From assembly GCA_022767515.1 (NCBI GenBank), contig JALENK010000072.1:45387-109386 (forward strand): 64,000 nucleotides of DNA, written 5' to 3'. This DNA comes from Clostridium sp. GTDB taxonomy: Bacteria; Bacillota; Clostridia; Clostridiales; Clostridiaceae. Both the position numbers and the translations under genes were made by a program. Below the pieces are notes generated by a model, which worked only from the letters and a program-made list of their open reading frames with translations, had not been told where the DNA came from and made no database searches. Below, in pieces: positions 7,506 through 20,096 of the stretch. Every line of letters begins with the position of its first letter. Positions within the stretch are counted from its first letter, which is position 1.

Positions 7506-8474
7506 TTAATTTTCAAGCTTAACTTTTTTTATTTCTACATCTGTATAATAATGCTTTAATATATCTTCATAGTTTTTCCCTTCTCTTGCCATAGCATTAG
7601 CTCCCCATTGACTCATCCCAACCCCATGACCATAGCCATTACAGTTAATCTGCATACTGCTATCTAGAAATAATATGTCAAAATTGGCACTATTTAGATT
7701 AAATATTTTTCTAAACTCAATTCCTGATATAACTTTATTACCTAGTTTTATCTTTTTAACCAAGCCACTATCTGCTCTTTCTTGAATATTTATATCTTTT
7801 TCCAAATTAGAGATAACTATATCCCTATACTTTGATTTCAGTATATTAATAAATTCAACTTTTTGTAATTTTAACTCTGTTTTAAATTTAGGAGCTACTT
7901 CCTCTCCTTTACTATCAACAGACTTTAAATACGGTATATCATAATTAAATACATCTAATGCATTTTCTGTTTTTCCAGAACTAGTAGAAAAAAATTGTGG
8001 ATACATTACTAATCCATTATTATACACTAAAACTTCATCTTCAGTTTCCTCTACAGCTTTTTCAATTTTTCTCCATACTTCCTCTGTATATTGTGCTTTA
8101 GGTTTATATACTTGGCAATGTACAGTATTGCAAATTTCTCCCTCAATACTCATAGTACACTTATTTGTTCTATGACTGTAATAGAATGTTCTAGCAGCTA
8201 CAGCTTGTGCTTTTAATGCTTCAACTTCAAAAGATGATGGCATTTCAGAAGCTACTACTCCTTTAATATATTCTTCTACTAATATTTTATCTACCTTATT
8301 AGTGTTTACATTGTATAGTTTAGTATATTCATTACCATTTACTTTTAAATAATTATTACCATTCTCTACGGACAAGGTTTCCTGCATCACCATAGGACAG
8401 TCTATAGTTAAATTTAACAAAATCAAAAATATAAATATTGATAAACATAATAATATTAATTTTCTATTATTCAT
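7506..8474 (-). CDS. spoIID: Stage II sporulation protein D, peptidoglycan lytic transglycosylase
   Basis: Membrane-anchored enzyme that degrades septal peptidoglycan during engulfment with SpoIIM and SpoIIP. Residues 5-24 are a membrane segment. The SpoIID domain follows: VEEYIKGVVASEMPSSF with the catalytic Glu, ALKAQAVAARTF, and a C-terminal GYGHGVGMSQWGA motif. Two Cys (in SIEGEICNTVHC) fit the zinc or structural site of clostridial SpoIID. 322 aa is typical. It lies 55 bp downstream of murA and ends in its own terminator. Confidence 0.96.
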   Translation of the reverse strand: MNNRKLILLCLSIFIFLILLNLTIDCPMVMQETLSVENGNNYLKVNGNEYTKLYNVNTNKVDKILVEEYIKGVVASEMPSSFEVEALKAQAVAARTFYYSHRTNKCTMSIEGEICNTVHCQVYKPKAQYTEEVWRKIEKAVEETEDEVLVYNNGLVMYPQFFSTSSGKTENALDVFNYDIPYLKSVDSKGEEVAPKFKTELKLQKVEFINILKSKYRDIVISNLEKDINIQERADSGLVKKIKLGNKVISGIEFRKIFNLNSANFDILFLDSSMQINCNGYGHGVGMSQWGANAMAREGKNYEDILKHYYTDVEIKKVKLEN

Positions 8475-8529
8475 AACTGTATCCTAACGATTATTCTCTA
8501 CAATAATTATGAATATACTTTTTATTATA

Positions 8530-9783
8530 TTACATTCTTATCCTTTTAATATTTGCTCCAAGCTTAATAAATTTATCCTCAATATCTACATATCCTCTAT
8601 CAATATGATAAATATCACTTATAGATGTTATTCCATCACATGCCAAACCAGCTAAAACCATTGCTGCACCTGCTCTTAAATCAGTAGCCTTTACTTCTCC
8701 TCCTGTTAATTTGTCCACTCCTTCAACAAAAGCAGTTCTTCCATCAATTTTAATATTGGCTCCTAATCTAACAAGCTCCTGAACATGCATAAATCTATTT
8801 TCAAAAACAGTTTCAGTTATAATACTTGACCCTTTAACTATGCTTAATAAGCTCATAATTTGTGGCTGCATATCGGTTGGAAATCCCGGATAGGGCATAG
8901 TTTTTATATCTATCGGCTTCTTATCTCCTCTTCCATCTACCATGATACTATTCCCTATATTATTGAATTTTATTCCACATTCTTTTAATTTTTCTATAAG
9001 AGGCCTTATATATTCATCATCTATATTATTAAGTTTAATAACACTATTAGTCATAGCTGCAGCTACAATAAATGTCCCAGCTTCAATTCTGTCATATATG
9101 GGTTTATATTCTATACCCTTAAGTTTTTTCACACCTCTTACTGTTATTTTAGTCGTCCCAGCCCCTTCTATTCTTGCTCCCATCTGATTTAAAAAATTAA
9201 TCAAATCACATATTTCTGGCTCTTGACCTGCATTTTCAATTACAGTTGTACCCTCAGCTAAAACAGCCGCCATTATTATATTCTCAGTAGCGCCTACTGA
9301 TGGAAAGTCTAAATATATTCTACTTCCATATAGCTTATTAGCTGTTGCCTCTACATATCCATGCCCCATATTTATATTAGCTCCAAGAGCCTTTAATCCT
9401 TTCAAATGTAGGTCAATTGGTCTACTTCCAATATTACATCCACCAGGCAATGATATTTTGCAGTGACCAAATCTAGCAAGCATAGGTCCTATAAATAAAA
9501 AGGATGCTCTCATTTTTCTTATTAATTTACCACTCGCATCCATAGGCTTAGTATTAGAAGTATCTATAATTAAATCTCCTTCACTAATATCAATATAACA
9601 CTTTAATTCATTTAATAAATTACATAGAACTATGACATCGTCCAAAATTGGTATATTTTTTATTTTGACTTTATCTTCTGCTAAAATAGATGCTACCATA
9701 ATAGGTAAAACAGAATTTTTAGCGACGCTTATATCAACTTCACCTTGTAATGTTTTTCCACCTTCAACAACTATCTTTTCCAT
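8530..9783 (-). CDS. murA: UDP-N-acetylglucosamine 1-carboxyvinyltransferase
   Basis: First committed step of peptidoglycan synthesis: transfers enolpyruvate from PEP to UDP-GlcNAc. It has KNSVLPI near the N-terminus and the active-site loop LPGGCNIGSRPIDLH with Cys116, the residue modified by fosfomycin, so the enzyme is of the Cys type. The longest frame starts at TTG 9795, but that stretch is GGAGGATAAT, the ribosome site of the ATG at 9781-9783; the protein is then 417 aa. It follows ywmB by 21 bp and precedes spoIID. Confidence 0.96.
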   Translation of the reverse strand: MEKIVVEGGKTLQGEVDISVAKNSVLPIMVASILAEDKVKIKNIPILDDVIVLCNLLNELKCYIDISEGDLIIDTSNTKPMDASGKLIRKMRASFLFIGPMLARFGHCKISLPGGCNIGSRPIDLHLKGLKALGANINMGHGYVEATANKLYGSRIYLDFPSVGATENIIMAAVLAEGTTVIENAGQEPEICDLINFLNQMGARIEGAGTTKITVRGVKKLKGIEYKPIYDRIEAGTFIVAAAMTNSVIKLNNIDDEYIRPLIEKLKECGIKFNNIGNSIMVDGRGDKKPIDIKTMPYPGFPTDMQPQIMSLLSIVKGSSIITETVFENRFMHVQELVRLGANIKIDGRTAFVEGVDKLTGGEVKATDLRAGAAMVLAGLACDGITSISDIYHIDRGYVDIEDKFIKLGANIKRIRM

Positions 9784-9804
9784 ATTATCCTCCAAGATTA
9801 TTTT

Positions 9805-10401
9805 TTAAAAAGATGTATATATAACAGGAGTAGCCATTAATAAAAAATCTCCTGTATCATACTTACAAATAGCCATGCTAATTTGCTGCATACTTTTATC
9901 TGTAATTTGAGCAATGTATCCGTTAGATATATCTAAAAATTTTTCTCTAATGATTCTTTCAAATTGTTTTTTTAATTTATCACTATCATCTACTTTTACC
10001 TTAAAATATTTATATTCAGACCAATTAAATGTTTTTTTTATTTTTTTTATATTGCTAAGTATCTCCTTTGTACTACTTTGAGCGTTAGTATTTATAATAC
10101 TAATTTCAACATTCAAATAATTTGAATTATTAATAAACTTAACAATCACATTATCAAAAACTATTTTATCTTGCATAATATCTATATATCCGTCATATTG
10201 TTTATTAATAACTTTTAATATTTTTTCTTTTTCTTCCTCTTTTGAATTATTAGTTTTATAGCATAATTTAACACCATTCTCTACAAACTTATATTTTTCA
10301 TTCATCTCACTTTCATAATTATCAAAAGATATACCATAATAATTAAAATACACCATTAAATTTAAAAAAATAACAATAATTATCCTAGAAAATTTTTTCA
10401 T
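9805..10401 (-). CDS. ywmB: YwmB family protein (DUF1779)
   Basis: Secreted or membrane-tethered protein of unknown role: a hydrophobic stretch at residues 5-20 serves as signal or anchor. The rest is a mixed alpha/beta domain with NNSKEEEKEKILKVI and a C-terminal YKFxV-like strand plus a TPVIYTSF tail. The family assignment rests mainly on length (198 aa) and on sitting immediately before murA and downstream of the atp operon, as in Bacillus. Likely co-transcribed with murA. No catalytic motif seen. Confidence 0.7.
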   Translation of the reverse strand: MKKFSRIIIVIFLNLMVYFNYYGISFDNYESEMNEKYKFVENGVKLCYKTNNSKEEEKEKILKVINKQYDGYIDIMQDKIVFDNVIVKFINNSNYLNVEISIINTNAQSSTKEILSNIKKIKKTFNWSEYKYFKVKVDDSDKLKKQFERIIREKFLDISNGYIAQITDKSMQQISMAICKYDTGDFLLMATPVIYTSF

Positions 10402-10502
10402 ATATATCTACCTCTTCTAAAATTATTGCCATTTTTATTTTTTTTATACAAAAAACTTTATAATAGTTAATATATGTTTTTAATCTAAAAAGTTACGTAA
10501 AC

Positions 10503-10544
10503 AAAAAAGGATTTTCAACCTATTTTAGGTCAAAAATCCTTTTT
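10503..10544 (-). terminator. Terminator of the atp operon
   Basis: A 12-bp stem AAAAAGGATTTT with AAAATCCTTTTT, plus a small inner ACCT/AGGT stem, 28 bp after the atpC stop. The minus strand continues into T-rich sequence. Confidence 0.9.
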
Positions 10545-10571
10545 CTAATTTCAAATTACTCTAAATCCACA

Positions 10572-10976
10572 TTATTTTTTTTTCATGTTTAATCTTACTT
10601 CAGCTCTTAATAAAGAATCCTTAGCTCTTTTATAATTATATTTCTCTGGATCCGCCATTCTTCTTAATGCCTTTTCCTTTGACTTCTTTGCTCTCTCAAT
10701 ATCAATATCTTCTATAGCTTCAGCAGAATCACAACAAAAAGATAAAATATTATCCTTAATGCTAATTATTCCTTTTGATGTAAAAAATCTAATTTGTGTT
10801 CCATCTTCACCTTTAACAATTGTTTCACATGGAACTGTACTTAAAATAGCTGGAGCATGATTTACTAAGAATTCTATTTTCCCTAATTGGGTTTCAGAAT
10901 GCACCATAATTGCTTCTGATTGAAAAACCTTTTTATCTGGAGTTACAATTTTCACTTGTAATAGGGTCTGACTCAT
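10572..10976 (-). CDS. atpC: ATP synthase epsilon subunit
   Basis: Part of the F1 central stalk; couples rotation and can inhibit ATP hydrolysis. The N-terminal beta-sandwich has VKIVTPDKKVF and a GKIEFLVNHAPAI segment, and the C-terminal helices are ERAKKSKEKALRRM and YKRAKDSLLRAEVRL. 134 aa is normal. Last gene of the operon, 13 bp after atpD, followed by a terminator. Confidence 0.97.
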   Translation of the reverse strand: MSQTLLQVKIVTPDKKVFQSEAIMVHSETQLGKIEFLVNHAPAILSTVPCETIVKGEDGTQIRFFTSKGIISIKDNILSFCCDSAEAIEDIDIERAKKSKEKALRRMADPEKYNYKRAKDSLLRAEVRLNMKKK

Positions 10977-10989
10977 AACAATCCACCCC

Positions 10990-13247
<2,258 letters not shown>

Positions 13248-13285
13248 GTTTTACCTCCTAAAGAATGGCATAGCTTAAATATAAG

Positions 13286-14800
13286 CTATGCTTCTTGCAT
13301 AAATATTTTTTTATACTCAACTATAGTTTCCTCAATTAAAGTTTTAATTTCATCTGTTAGTGTCTTCTTATCAATTATTAACTCTAATAAATCTCTATGA
13401 TGTGTATCAATGTGTTCTAATAATCCACTTTCAAATTTTCTGATTTTATTTACTTCTATATCTGATAAGAAATCATTAACTGTTGCATATAAAATAATAA
13501 TTTGCTTTTCAACATCCATTGGTTGATATTGATCTTGTTTTAATATTTCATATAATCTCTTTCCTTTTGCTAATCTTCTCTTTGCATCTGCATCTAAATC
13601 TGATCCAAATTGTGAGAAAGCCAAAAGCTCTCTATATTGTGCAAGCTCTAATCTTAACGTTCCTGAAACTTGCTTCATTGCTTTAATTTGTGCATTACCA
13701 CCAACTCTTGATACAGAAATACCTGCATTAACAGCTGGTCTTTGTCCTGAATAGAATAAATCAGACTCAAGGAATATCTGACCATCTGTAATAGAAATTA
13801 CATTTGTTGGTATATATGCTGTTACATCTCCTGCTAGTGTTTCAATCATAGGTAATGCTGTAAGAGAACCACCTCCAAGTTCTGGTGATAACTTAGCTGC
13901 TCTTTCAAGTAATCTTGAATGTATATAGAATACATCTCCTGGATAAGCTTCTCTTCCTGGTGGTCTACGTAAAAGTAATGACATTGCTCTATAAGCAACT
14001 GCATGTTTAGATAAGTCATCATATACAATTAATACGTCTTTCCCTTCATGCATAAAATATTCACCCATACTACATCCAGCATATGGGGCTAAATATTGAA
14101 GTGGAGCACTATCTGATGCTGTTGAACTAACAATCATAGTATAATCCATTGCTCCCATTTCTGTTAATGTATTAACAATATGAGCAACTGTCGATTGCTT
14201 TTGACCAATTGCAACATAAATACATATTACATCTTTTCCCTTTTGATTAATTATAGTATCAATAGCTAGTGCTGTCTTACCTGTCTGTCTATCACCTATA
14301 ATTAATTCTCTTTGTCCCTTTCCTATTGGTATCATAGAATCTATTGCCTTAATACCAGTTTGAAGTGGTTCATTAACTGAACTTCTTTCAATAATTGATG
14401 GTGCTGGCACTTCAATAGGTCGAGTTTTATCTGTATTAATTGGTCCTTTACCATCTAAAGGCTCTCCCAAAGAGTTAACAACTCTTCCAATCAATTCCTC
14501 CCCTACTGGCACTTGAACTATTCTATTGCTACTCTTAACAATATCTCCTTCTTTAATTCCTTCTTCAGAGCCCAAAAGAACACATCCAACATTATCTTTT
14601 TCAAGATTTAATGCCATCCCATAAACGTTGTTAGGGAATTCTAACAATTCACCTTCCATACAATCATCTAGTCCATAAACTCTAGCAATTCCATCACCAA
14701 TTTGTATTATTGTACCAGAATCTACTGTTTTTATGTTCTTTTCATATTTTTCGATTTCTTTTTTTATTATAGAAGTAATTTCTTCTGGTTTTATATTCAT
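13286..14800 (-). CDS. atpA: ATP synthase alpha subunit
   Basis: Non-catalytic nucleotide-binding F1 subunit. P-loop [13 protein letters not shown], the conserved Arg-bearing segment [14 protein letters not shown] and the C-terminal helical domain. 504 aa, full length. ATG at 14800 sits 10 bp after atpH. Confidence 0.98.
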   Translation of the reverse strand: MNIKPEEITSIIKKEIEKYEKNIKTVDSGTIIQIGDGIARVYGLDDCMEGELLEFPNNVYGMALNLEKDNVGCVLLGSEEGIKEGDIVKSSNRIVQVPVGEELIGRVVNSLGEPLDGKGPINTDKTRPIEVPAPSIIERSSVNEPLQTGIKAIDSMIPIGKGQRELIIGDRQTGKTALAIDTIINQKGKDVICIYVAIGQKQSTVAHIVNTLTEMGAMDYTMIVSSTASDSAPLQYLAPYAGCSMGEYFMHEGKDVLIVYDDLSKHAVAYRAMSLLLRRPPGREAYPGDVFYIHSRLLERAAKLSPELGGGSLTALPMIETLAGDVTAYIPTNVISITDGQIFLESDLFYSGQRPAVNAGISVSRVGGNAQIKAMKQVSGTLRLELAQYRELLAFSQFGSDLDADAKRRLAKGKRLYEILKQDQYQPMDVEKQIIILYATVNDFLSDIEVNKIRKFESGLLEHIDTHHRDLLELIIDKKTLTDEIKTLIEETIVEYKKIFMQEA

Positions 14801-14810
14801 AGACTCACCT

Positions 14811-15347
14811 CTATTTCTTAAGCATTATTTCCTTCATCTCATCTAGCTTAGACTTTACAGTTCCATCAATAACATCATCACCAACTCTAACATAAAGTCC
14901 CCCTAAAAGAGTTTTATCTACTATTAGTTTCATTTGAATTTTTTTATTATACTTGGTTTCTATTTTTTCTTTTAATTGATTAACTTCTTCATCTAAAAGT
15001 GGTACTGCTGATTTTACTACCGCTTCTAATGTATTATGCTTCTCCAAATAAATTTCTTTCATTTGGTCTAATTTTTTTCTAATATGAGATATTCTTTTTT
15101 TCTCAATAAGTATTAATAAAAATGATAATAATTCTTCATCAATTTTATCTTTAAAAATATTAATAAATATTTCTTTCTTTTTTTTTGTGCTTATTTGAGG
15201 ATGCTTGATAACTGTAAAAAAGTCTTTATCATTATCAATCAAATTACATATGGTATCAAGATCATTCATAAACTCATCAACTTTATTTTTTTCTTCAGCT
15301 ACCTGATATAAAGCAAGTGCATATCTCCTATCTAAAAACTCATACAT
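14811..15347 (-). CDS. atpH: ATP synthase delta subunit
   Basis: Joins the peripheral stalk to F1. N-terminal helical bundle ([20 protein letters not shown]) and C-terminal [20 protein letters not shown], the OSCP/delta signature. 178 aa. Only 2 bp separate the atpF stop from it, so translation is probably coupled. Confidence 0.96.
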   Translation of the reverse strand: MYEFLDRRYALALYQVAEEKNKVDEFMNDLDTICNLIDNDKDFFTVIKHPQISTKKKKEIFINIFKDKIDEELLSFLLILIEKKRISHIRKKLDQMKEIYLEKHNTLEAVVKSAVPLLDEEVNQLKEKIETKYNKKIQMKLIVDKTLLGGLYVRVGDDVIDGTVKSKLDEMKEIMLKK

Positions 15348-15349
15348 AT

Positions 15350-15835
15350 TTACTTACCTACCTTAGTAATAAAATCACTAATTAATTCCCTTTGAGTACT
15401 ATCCATAATTTTTTCAGATAATGCCTTAGTTGATAAATCCATTGCTAAATTTACTGTTTCTTTCTTCAATTCATACTGTGCTTTTTCTTTCTCTCTACTA
15501 ATTTCAATTCTAGCTCTATCTAAAATAGTTTGAGCTTCTTTATTAGCATCAGCAATTATTTCACTATACACCTTTTCAGCTTTCTGCTTTTTCTTTTCTA
15601 CAATCTTTTTACCTTCTTTTCTGGCATCATTAAGCACTCTCTCATTTTCTAATAAAAATAATCTTGCTCTTTCTGAATCTTCTTCTGCACTATTAATTTT
15701 ATCTTCTATATAATCCTGTCTTTCTTGAATAATAGCCTGAAGCTTATTCCATAAAAAATGTTTTAATATACAAGTTAATATTACAAAGTTAACTAACGTC
15801 ATTATAAGCGTAGTTATATTTATACTCATTTTCAT
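15350..15835 (-). CDS. atpF: ATP synthase b subunit
   Basis: Peripheral stalk subunit: one membrane helix (residues 5-25) with FLWNKL, then a long charged coiled coil (about 30-140) and a short C-terminal helix that meets delta. 161 aa. Fits the operon position between c and delta. Confidence 0.96.
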   Translation of the reverse strand: MKMSINITTLIMTLVNFVILTCILKHFLWNKLQAIIQERQDYIEDKINSAEEDSERARLFLLENERVLNDARKEGKKIVEKKKQKAEKVYSEIIADANKEAQTILDRARIEISREKEKAQYELKKETVNLAMDLSTKALSEKIMDSTQRELISDFITKVGK

Positions 15836-15858
15836 TTCCTCCCTTCGGAGTATTTATA

Positions 15859-16086
<228 letters not shown>

Positions 16087-16093
16087 TTAAATT

Positions 16094-16777
16094 TTAATGA
16101 TGTTCTGCTGTCATTTTAATATTTATTATTGTAAGCATTGTGAATACTAACATTTGAATTGCACCATCAAATAAATCAAAGTATCCATGTACTATTATTG
16201 GTAAACCTGCCTGTGCAATAAAACTAATTTTTCCTAATGCACTGTAAACTAATTCTACTAAAATTGTAGCTGCTAACATATTACCAAAAAGTCGCAAAGC
16301 TAATGATATTGGCAGAGTTACTCTTTCCATAATATTTATTGGAAGCATAAGCAAATATGGTGAACCCAAACCTTTTAAATAACCTAGTGTACCATTTCTC
16401 TTCAATGCTGTATAATTTATCACAAAAAATGATGTTAATCCAAGTGCTGCTGTAACACTTAAATCTTGCGTAGGTGGTTTTATTCCAAATAGCCCCATAA
16501 GATTTAATGCTAATAAATAAACAACTAAGGTTCCTACATAAGGTATATATCCTAAGAAACTACTTCCCATATTGTTATCTACTAAATCATGCACATAATT
16601 ATAAATCATTTCTAGGACTACTTGCTTTTTTCCAGGTACTCTTTTCAAATTCCTTCCTAAGAAATAAGAACCTATAGCTAGAAGTAAAATAACCCCCCAT
16701 TGCACCACTAAGCTTTCAGTAACTTCAACAGTAAAGTCCCCAATATTAAAAGAAAATACCACGCCAATTTCTTCCAT
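16094..16777 (-). CDS. atpB: ATP synthase a subunit
   Basis: Membrane stator subunit carrying the ion half-channels. Several membrane helices; the essential Arg is in the segment LALRLFGNMLAAT. The longest frame starts at 16810 and would overlap atpI; the ATG at 16775-16777 has GGAAAGGAAG upstream and gives MEEIGVVF, the better start, 227 aa. It follows atpI by 2 bp. Confidence 0.95.
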   Translation of the reverse strand: MEEIGVVFSFNIGDFTVEVTESLVVQWGVILLLAIGSYFLGRNLKRVPGKKQVVLEMIYNYVHDLVDNNMGSSFLGYIPYVGTLVVYLLALNLMGLFGIKPPTQDLSVTAALGLTSFFVINYTALKRNGTLGYLKGLGSPYLLMLPINIMERVTLPISLALRLFGNMLAATILVELVYSALGKISFIAQAGLPIIVHGYFDLFDGAIQMLVFTMLTIINIKMTAEHH

Positions 16778-16779
16778 AT

Positions 16780-17139
16780 CTAAGCACTTCCTTTCCTGCT
16801 TATTGTGCAAAAAATTATGACTATTTGATTAGATACAAATCCCCCAATATATGCAAATACACTGCTAATATCATAAATAAATGGTATTATTATTAATGAA
16901 ACAATAAATATTCTCAATAAAGTAAATAAGAATATATACACTCTCCCATTATTAATAAAATATTTATCCATAATTTTAACACTGCATAAGTAATTGACAA
17001 GACCCACTATCAATCCTAATACATAAATTAATGCTATCTTAATAGAAAAAACAAAAATACAAATAACTGCAACAATAATGCTAACAAATATATCCCATTT
17101 GGATATTTTTAAATTAAGCTGATTCATTTCTGCATTCAT
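16780..17139 (-). CDS. atpI: ATP synthase I-like subunit
   Basis: Small membrane protein, 119 aa with four predicted hydrophobic segments (about 13-30, 32-50, 72-92, 96-112), in the place of atpI at the head of the operon. AtpI homologues assist c-ring assembly. Sequence conservation in this family is weak, so the call rests on topology and position. A ribosome site GAAGGGA precedes the ATG. Confidence 0.8.
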   Translation of the reverse strand: MNAEMNQLNLKISKWDIFVSIIVAVICIFVFSIKIALIYVLGLIVGLVNYLCSVKIMDKYFINNGRVYIFLFTLLRIFIVSLIIIPFIYDISSVFAYIGGFVSNQIVIIFCTISRKGSA

Positions 17140-17526
17140 TTTATATTGTTCCCTTCATCTTAAATAATTATAGTAATAATAATCTCTTTAGAAAAATATG
17201 ATATATTAACATTTATGCTTATAATATCCATAAAATGAAGATTATATTTCATTTTCTCCTATTTTCTCATTTAATCTCTTATATTATAGTTTTTTCTTTT
17301 TTTTTATTTATTTTTGTATTTTTAATTCATTAGTCAGTTTTTTCAGAATATTATATAAATTTCTGAAAATTAACTTTTTTTATTTTTGTTAATTTGTTAA
17401 CATTTTCATAATAAAAGTATTACTTTTTTGTCGACATATGTAGTATTATGTACTATTTTTCTTGTTATTTGACTCCATTTAAAATATTATGTATCTTGCA
17501 TAATTACTTAATAAATTATTCATAAT
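17140..17526. other. 387-bp AT-rich gap upstream of the atp operon
   Basis: No open frame worth calling. It holds several TATAAT-like boxes toward atpI (for example 17282-17287 on the minus strand) but no convincing -35 at the right distance, and a 9-bp inverted repeat TTTTCAGAA / TTCTGAAAA around 17340-17369. The atp promoter must lie here but I cannot place it. No clear terminator for the upstream capA-like gene is seen. Confidence 0.5.
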
Positions 17527-18729
17527 TTATTTTTTAAAAATTGAAAAATATTCATTTTTAATGTTTCCTTTTAGGGTTGGTGATAATTCATTCAAATAAT
17601 TCAATATAGAAGTAGCTGTGTCCCCTACAGCAGGCGTTGGTACATAATCATTTCTACTAGTAGTTGAAGAAATTAAAGTAGGAATTACTTTATTCTCAAT
17701 ATTAGTTATTTTTTTATCTTCAACAGTAAATCTATTCTGAACTATAATTGTTCTTTTATCTGATGGATTAGAATTTCCTCCAAAACAAAAATTACCCATA
17801 CTATACACAATTAATCTATCTTTATAATTCTCTATGCTCTGTAATACATGTGGATGAGAACCATATACAATATCAGCTCCACAGTCAATAGCATATCTTC
17901 CTAAAGTAGTTTGAACCTCGCAAGGTATTGACTGACTCTCAAGTCCCCAATGGAAATAAGGAATTACTATTATACAACCTTCTTTTCTAAGATTCTGAAT
18001 GTCTGCTTTTATCTGTGCTTTCGTTTCTTCATCTGCCATCCAACCATTGTAGCCTAAAATCCCAACCTTTATTCCTTTAATTTCTTTTATTATTTTATGT
18101 TTATATCCACAATAATCAACATTATTAGCTTCTAATGTTTGTCTTGTATCATTTAATCCTTTTTCTCCATAATCATATGTATGATTATTGGCAATAGTAA
18201 CACCTTCTATAGATGATGATGTTAATATATTAACATATTCTTTAGGACCTTTGAAATGAAATACTACACTTCCAGCCTTATTTGCCTTTTGTGTTGCATC
18301 AGTAAATGTAGTTTCTAAATTTACTAATGTATAGTCATCTTCCTTAAATATGTCTACAACATTTTTCATCATATGAGAATAATCATTATTATATGCAGCA
18401 AGCTCTGCCTGAAAACTTCCATATTCACTAAACTTAGTATCTGTACCTAATGTACAATCCCCTGCTACTGTAATTACTATTTCTTTCTTATCTACTTTAT
18501 GTTCCTCAATTACCTCTTCTTTAGTATTATCTTTTTTATCAAGGTTTATTTGTTCAATACTACTATTATCTTCTGCCTTAGTATCTATTGATATTAATGG
18601 CTTATCATAAATACGAATAATAATACAAGATATTATTATAAAAGCAATTAATGATATAATAATCCACTTTTGATTGTTTTTTTCTTTATTTTCTCTTCTC
18701 TTTTTTCTGCTTATAGCTTTATTTATCAT
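17527..18729 (-). CDS. CapA-family metallophosphatase-like protein
   Basis: 400-aa protein of the PGA_cap / CapA family, related to poly-gamma-glutamate capsule proteins. A basic N-terminus with a membrane helix (about 22-42) anchors it outside the cell. The domain shows VAGDCTLGTD (metal-binding Asp), NLETTFTD, ANNHTYDYG with the NH pair, PYFHWGLE, GADIVYGSHPHV and YSMGNFCFGG, all typical. No capBC genes are nearby, so a role in polyglutamate synthesis is doubtful; many clostridia have such stand-alone proteins. Confidence 0.88.
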   Translation of the reverse strand: MINKAISRKKRRENKEKNNQKWIIISLIAFIIISCIIIRIYDKPLISIDTKAEDNSSIEQINLDKKDNTKEEVIEEHKVDKKEIVITVAGDCTLGTDTKFSEYGSFQAELAAYNNDYSHMMKNVVDIFKEDDYTLVNLETTFTDATQKANKAGSVVFHFKGPKEYVNILTSSSIEGVTIANNHTYDYGEKGLNDTRQTLEANNVDYCGYKHKIIKEIKGIKVGILGYNGWMADEETKAQIKADIQNLRKEGCIIVIPYFHWGLESQSIPCEVQTTLGRYAIDCGADIVYGSHPHVLQSIENYKDRLIVYSMGNFCFGGNSNPSDKRTIIVQNRFTVEDKKITNIENKVIPTLISSTTSRNDYVPTPAVGDTATSILNYLNELSPTLKGNIKNEYFSIFKK

Positions 18730-18743
18730 AATCTCATCCTTAC

Positions 18744-18774
18744 TAAAAAGAGCTAACTATATTAAGTTAGCTCT
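18744..18774 (-). terminator. Terminator of thlA
   Basis: A 10-bp stem AGAGCTAACT with AGTTAGCTCT and a 6-nt loop, followed by TTTTTAGT on the minus strand, about 38 bp after the thlA stop. Confidence 0.88.
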
Positions 18775-18811
18775 CTAATCTATAATATTCTTTTAATAGG
18801 ATTAAGTATAA

Positions 18812-19996
18812 CTACATTTTTTCAACTATTAGTGCAGTTCCCATTCCTCCACCAATACATAAAGTAGCTAAACCTCTCTTAGCATCGTCTCTCTTTTGCA
18901 TTTCGTAAAGTAAAGTTGTAAGAATTCTAGCTCCTGAAGCTCCTACTGGATGTCCAATTGCTATAGCTCCACCATTTACATTAACCTTATCCATATCGAA
19001 TTTAAGATCTTTAGCAACAGCTAAACTTTGTGCAGCAAATGCTTCATTAGCTTCGATTAAATCAATGTCATCTATTGTTAAGTTAGCTACTTCTAAAGCT
19101 TTCTTTGTTGCATGGAATGGTCCATATCCCATTATAGCTGGATCTAATCCCTTTGAACCATATGATACAATCTTAGCCATTGGCTTAATTCCTAATTCAG
19201 CTGCTTTTTCTGCGCTCATAATTACAAATGCAGCTGCACCATCATTAATTCCTGAAGCATTACCAGCTGTTACAGTACCATCTTTTATGAAGCATGGCTT
19301 TAACTTAGCTAATGTTTCTGGAGTTGTACCAAATCTTGGGTCTTCATCTGTATCAAATACTATTGGATCACCTTTTCTTTGAGGTACCATTACTGGAACT
19401 ATTTCATCCTTAAATCTTCCTTCTTTAATAGCTTTTTCAGCCTTTTGTTGAGAAGCTGCAGCAAATGCATCTTGTTCTTCTCTTGATAAGTTCCACTCTT
19501 TTGCTATATTTTCAGCAGTAACGCCCATATGATAGTTGTTAAATGCATCCCATAAAGCATCATTAATCATTGTATCTGTTAATTGTGTAGAGTTCATTTT
19601 GTGTCCCCATCTCATATCCTTAATAGCATATGGTGCTTGAGACATACTTTCCATACCACCAGCAACTACGATATCAGCATCTCCTGCTTTAATCATTTGA
19701 GCTGCTAATGCAACTGTTCTTAATCCTGAACCACAAACCTTATTAATTGTCATTGCTGGAACTTCATCTGGTATACCAGCTTTTAAAGTTGCTTGTCTAG
19801 CTGGGTTTTGTCCTAAACCTGCTTGAATAACATTTCCTAATACAACTTCTTCTACTTGTTCTGGCTTAATTCCTGCTCTATTTATTGCTTCCTTAACTAC
19901 TATTGCTCCTAATTCTACTGCTGGAATAGTTTTAAGAGTTCCACCGAATGAACCAATTGCTGTTCTTGCAGCACTTGCGATAACTACTTCTCTCAT
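18812..19996 (-). CDS. thlA: Acetyl-CoA C-acetyltransferase (thiolase)
   Basis: Condenses two acetyl-CoA to acetoacetyl-CoA, the entry to butyrate and butanol formation. Starts [19 protein letters not shown] as clostridial ThlA does. Catalytic residues: Cys88 in INKVCGSGL, His in [10 protein letters not shown], Cys in LATLCIGGG. 394 aa. AGGAGGT precedes the ATG. A sigma-A promoter with a Rex-like operator lies upstream, and a terminator follows, so it is probably a single-gene, redox-controlled unit. Confidence 0.97.
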   Translation of the reverse strand: MREVVIASAARTAIGSFGGTLKTIPAVELGAIVVKEAINRAGIKPEQVEEVVLGNVIQAGLGQNPARQATLKAGIPDEVPAMTINKVCGSGLRTVALAAQMIKAGDADIVVAGGMESMSQAPYAIKDMRWGHKMNSTQLTDTMINDALWDAFNNYHMGVTAENIAKEWNLSREEQDAFAAASQQKAEKAIKEGRFKDEIVPVMVPQRKGDPIVFDTDEDPRFGTTPETLAKLKPCFIKDGTVTAGNASGINDGAAAFVIMSAEKAAELGIKPMAKIVSYGSKGLDPAIMGYGPFHATKKALEVANLTIDDIDLIEANEAFAAQSLAVAKDLKFDMDKVNVNGGAIAIGHPVGASGARILTTLLYEMQKRDDAKRGLATLCIGGGMGTALIVEKM

Positions 19997-20038
19997 TTTA
20001 TAAAATACCTCCTAAGATTTGAAAAATATTTTTATAGT

Positions 20039-20056
20039 TTGTTAAACTATTAACAT
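20039..20056. promoter_or_regulatory. Rex operator of thlA
   Basis: TTGTTAA-ACTA-TTAACAT matches the Rex consensus TTGTTAANNNNTTAACAA at 13 of 14 fixed positions. It overlaps the expected transcription start of thlA. Rex represses fermentative genes at low NADH, and thlA is a known Rex target in clostridia. Confidence 0.82.
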
Positions 20057-20062
20057 ATTATA

Positions 20063-20091
20063 ATTATACCATTTTTATAATATTTCTACAA
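20063..20091 (-). promoter_or_regulatory. Sigma-A promoter of thlA
   Basis: On the minus strand TTGTAG (20086-20091), a 17-bp spacer and a perfect TATAAT (20063-20068). The Rex-like site begins 6 bp downstream of the -10. Confidence 0.8.
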
Positions 20092-20096
20092 TATAA

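Noticed and set aside
17393..17410. Rex-like half site upstream of the atp operon
   Set aside because: TTGTTAACATTTTCATAA has one good arm and a second arm with two mismatches; too weak next to the thlA site.
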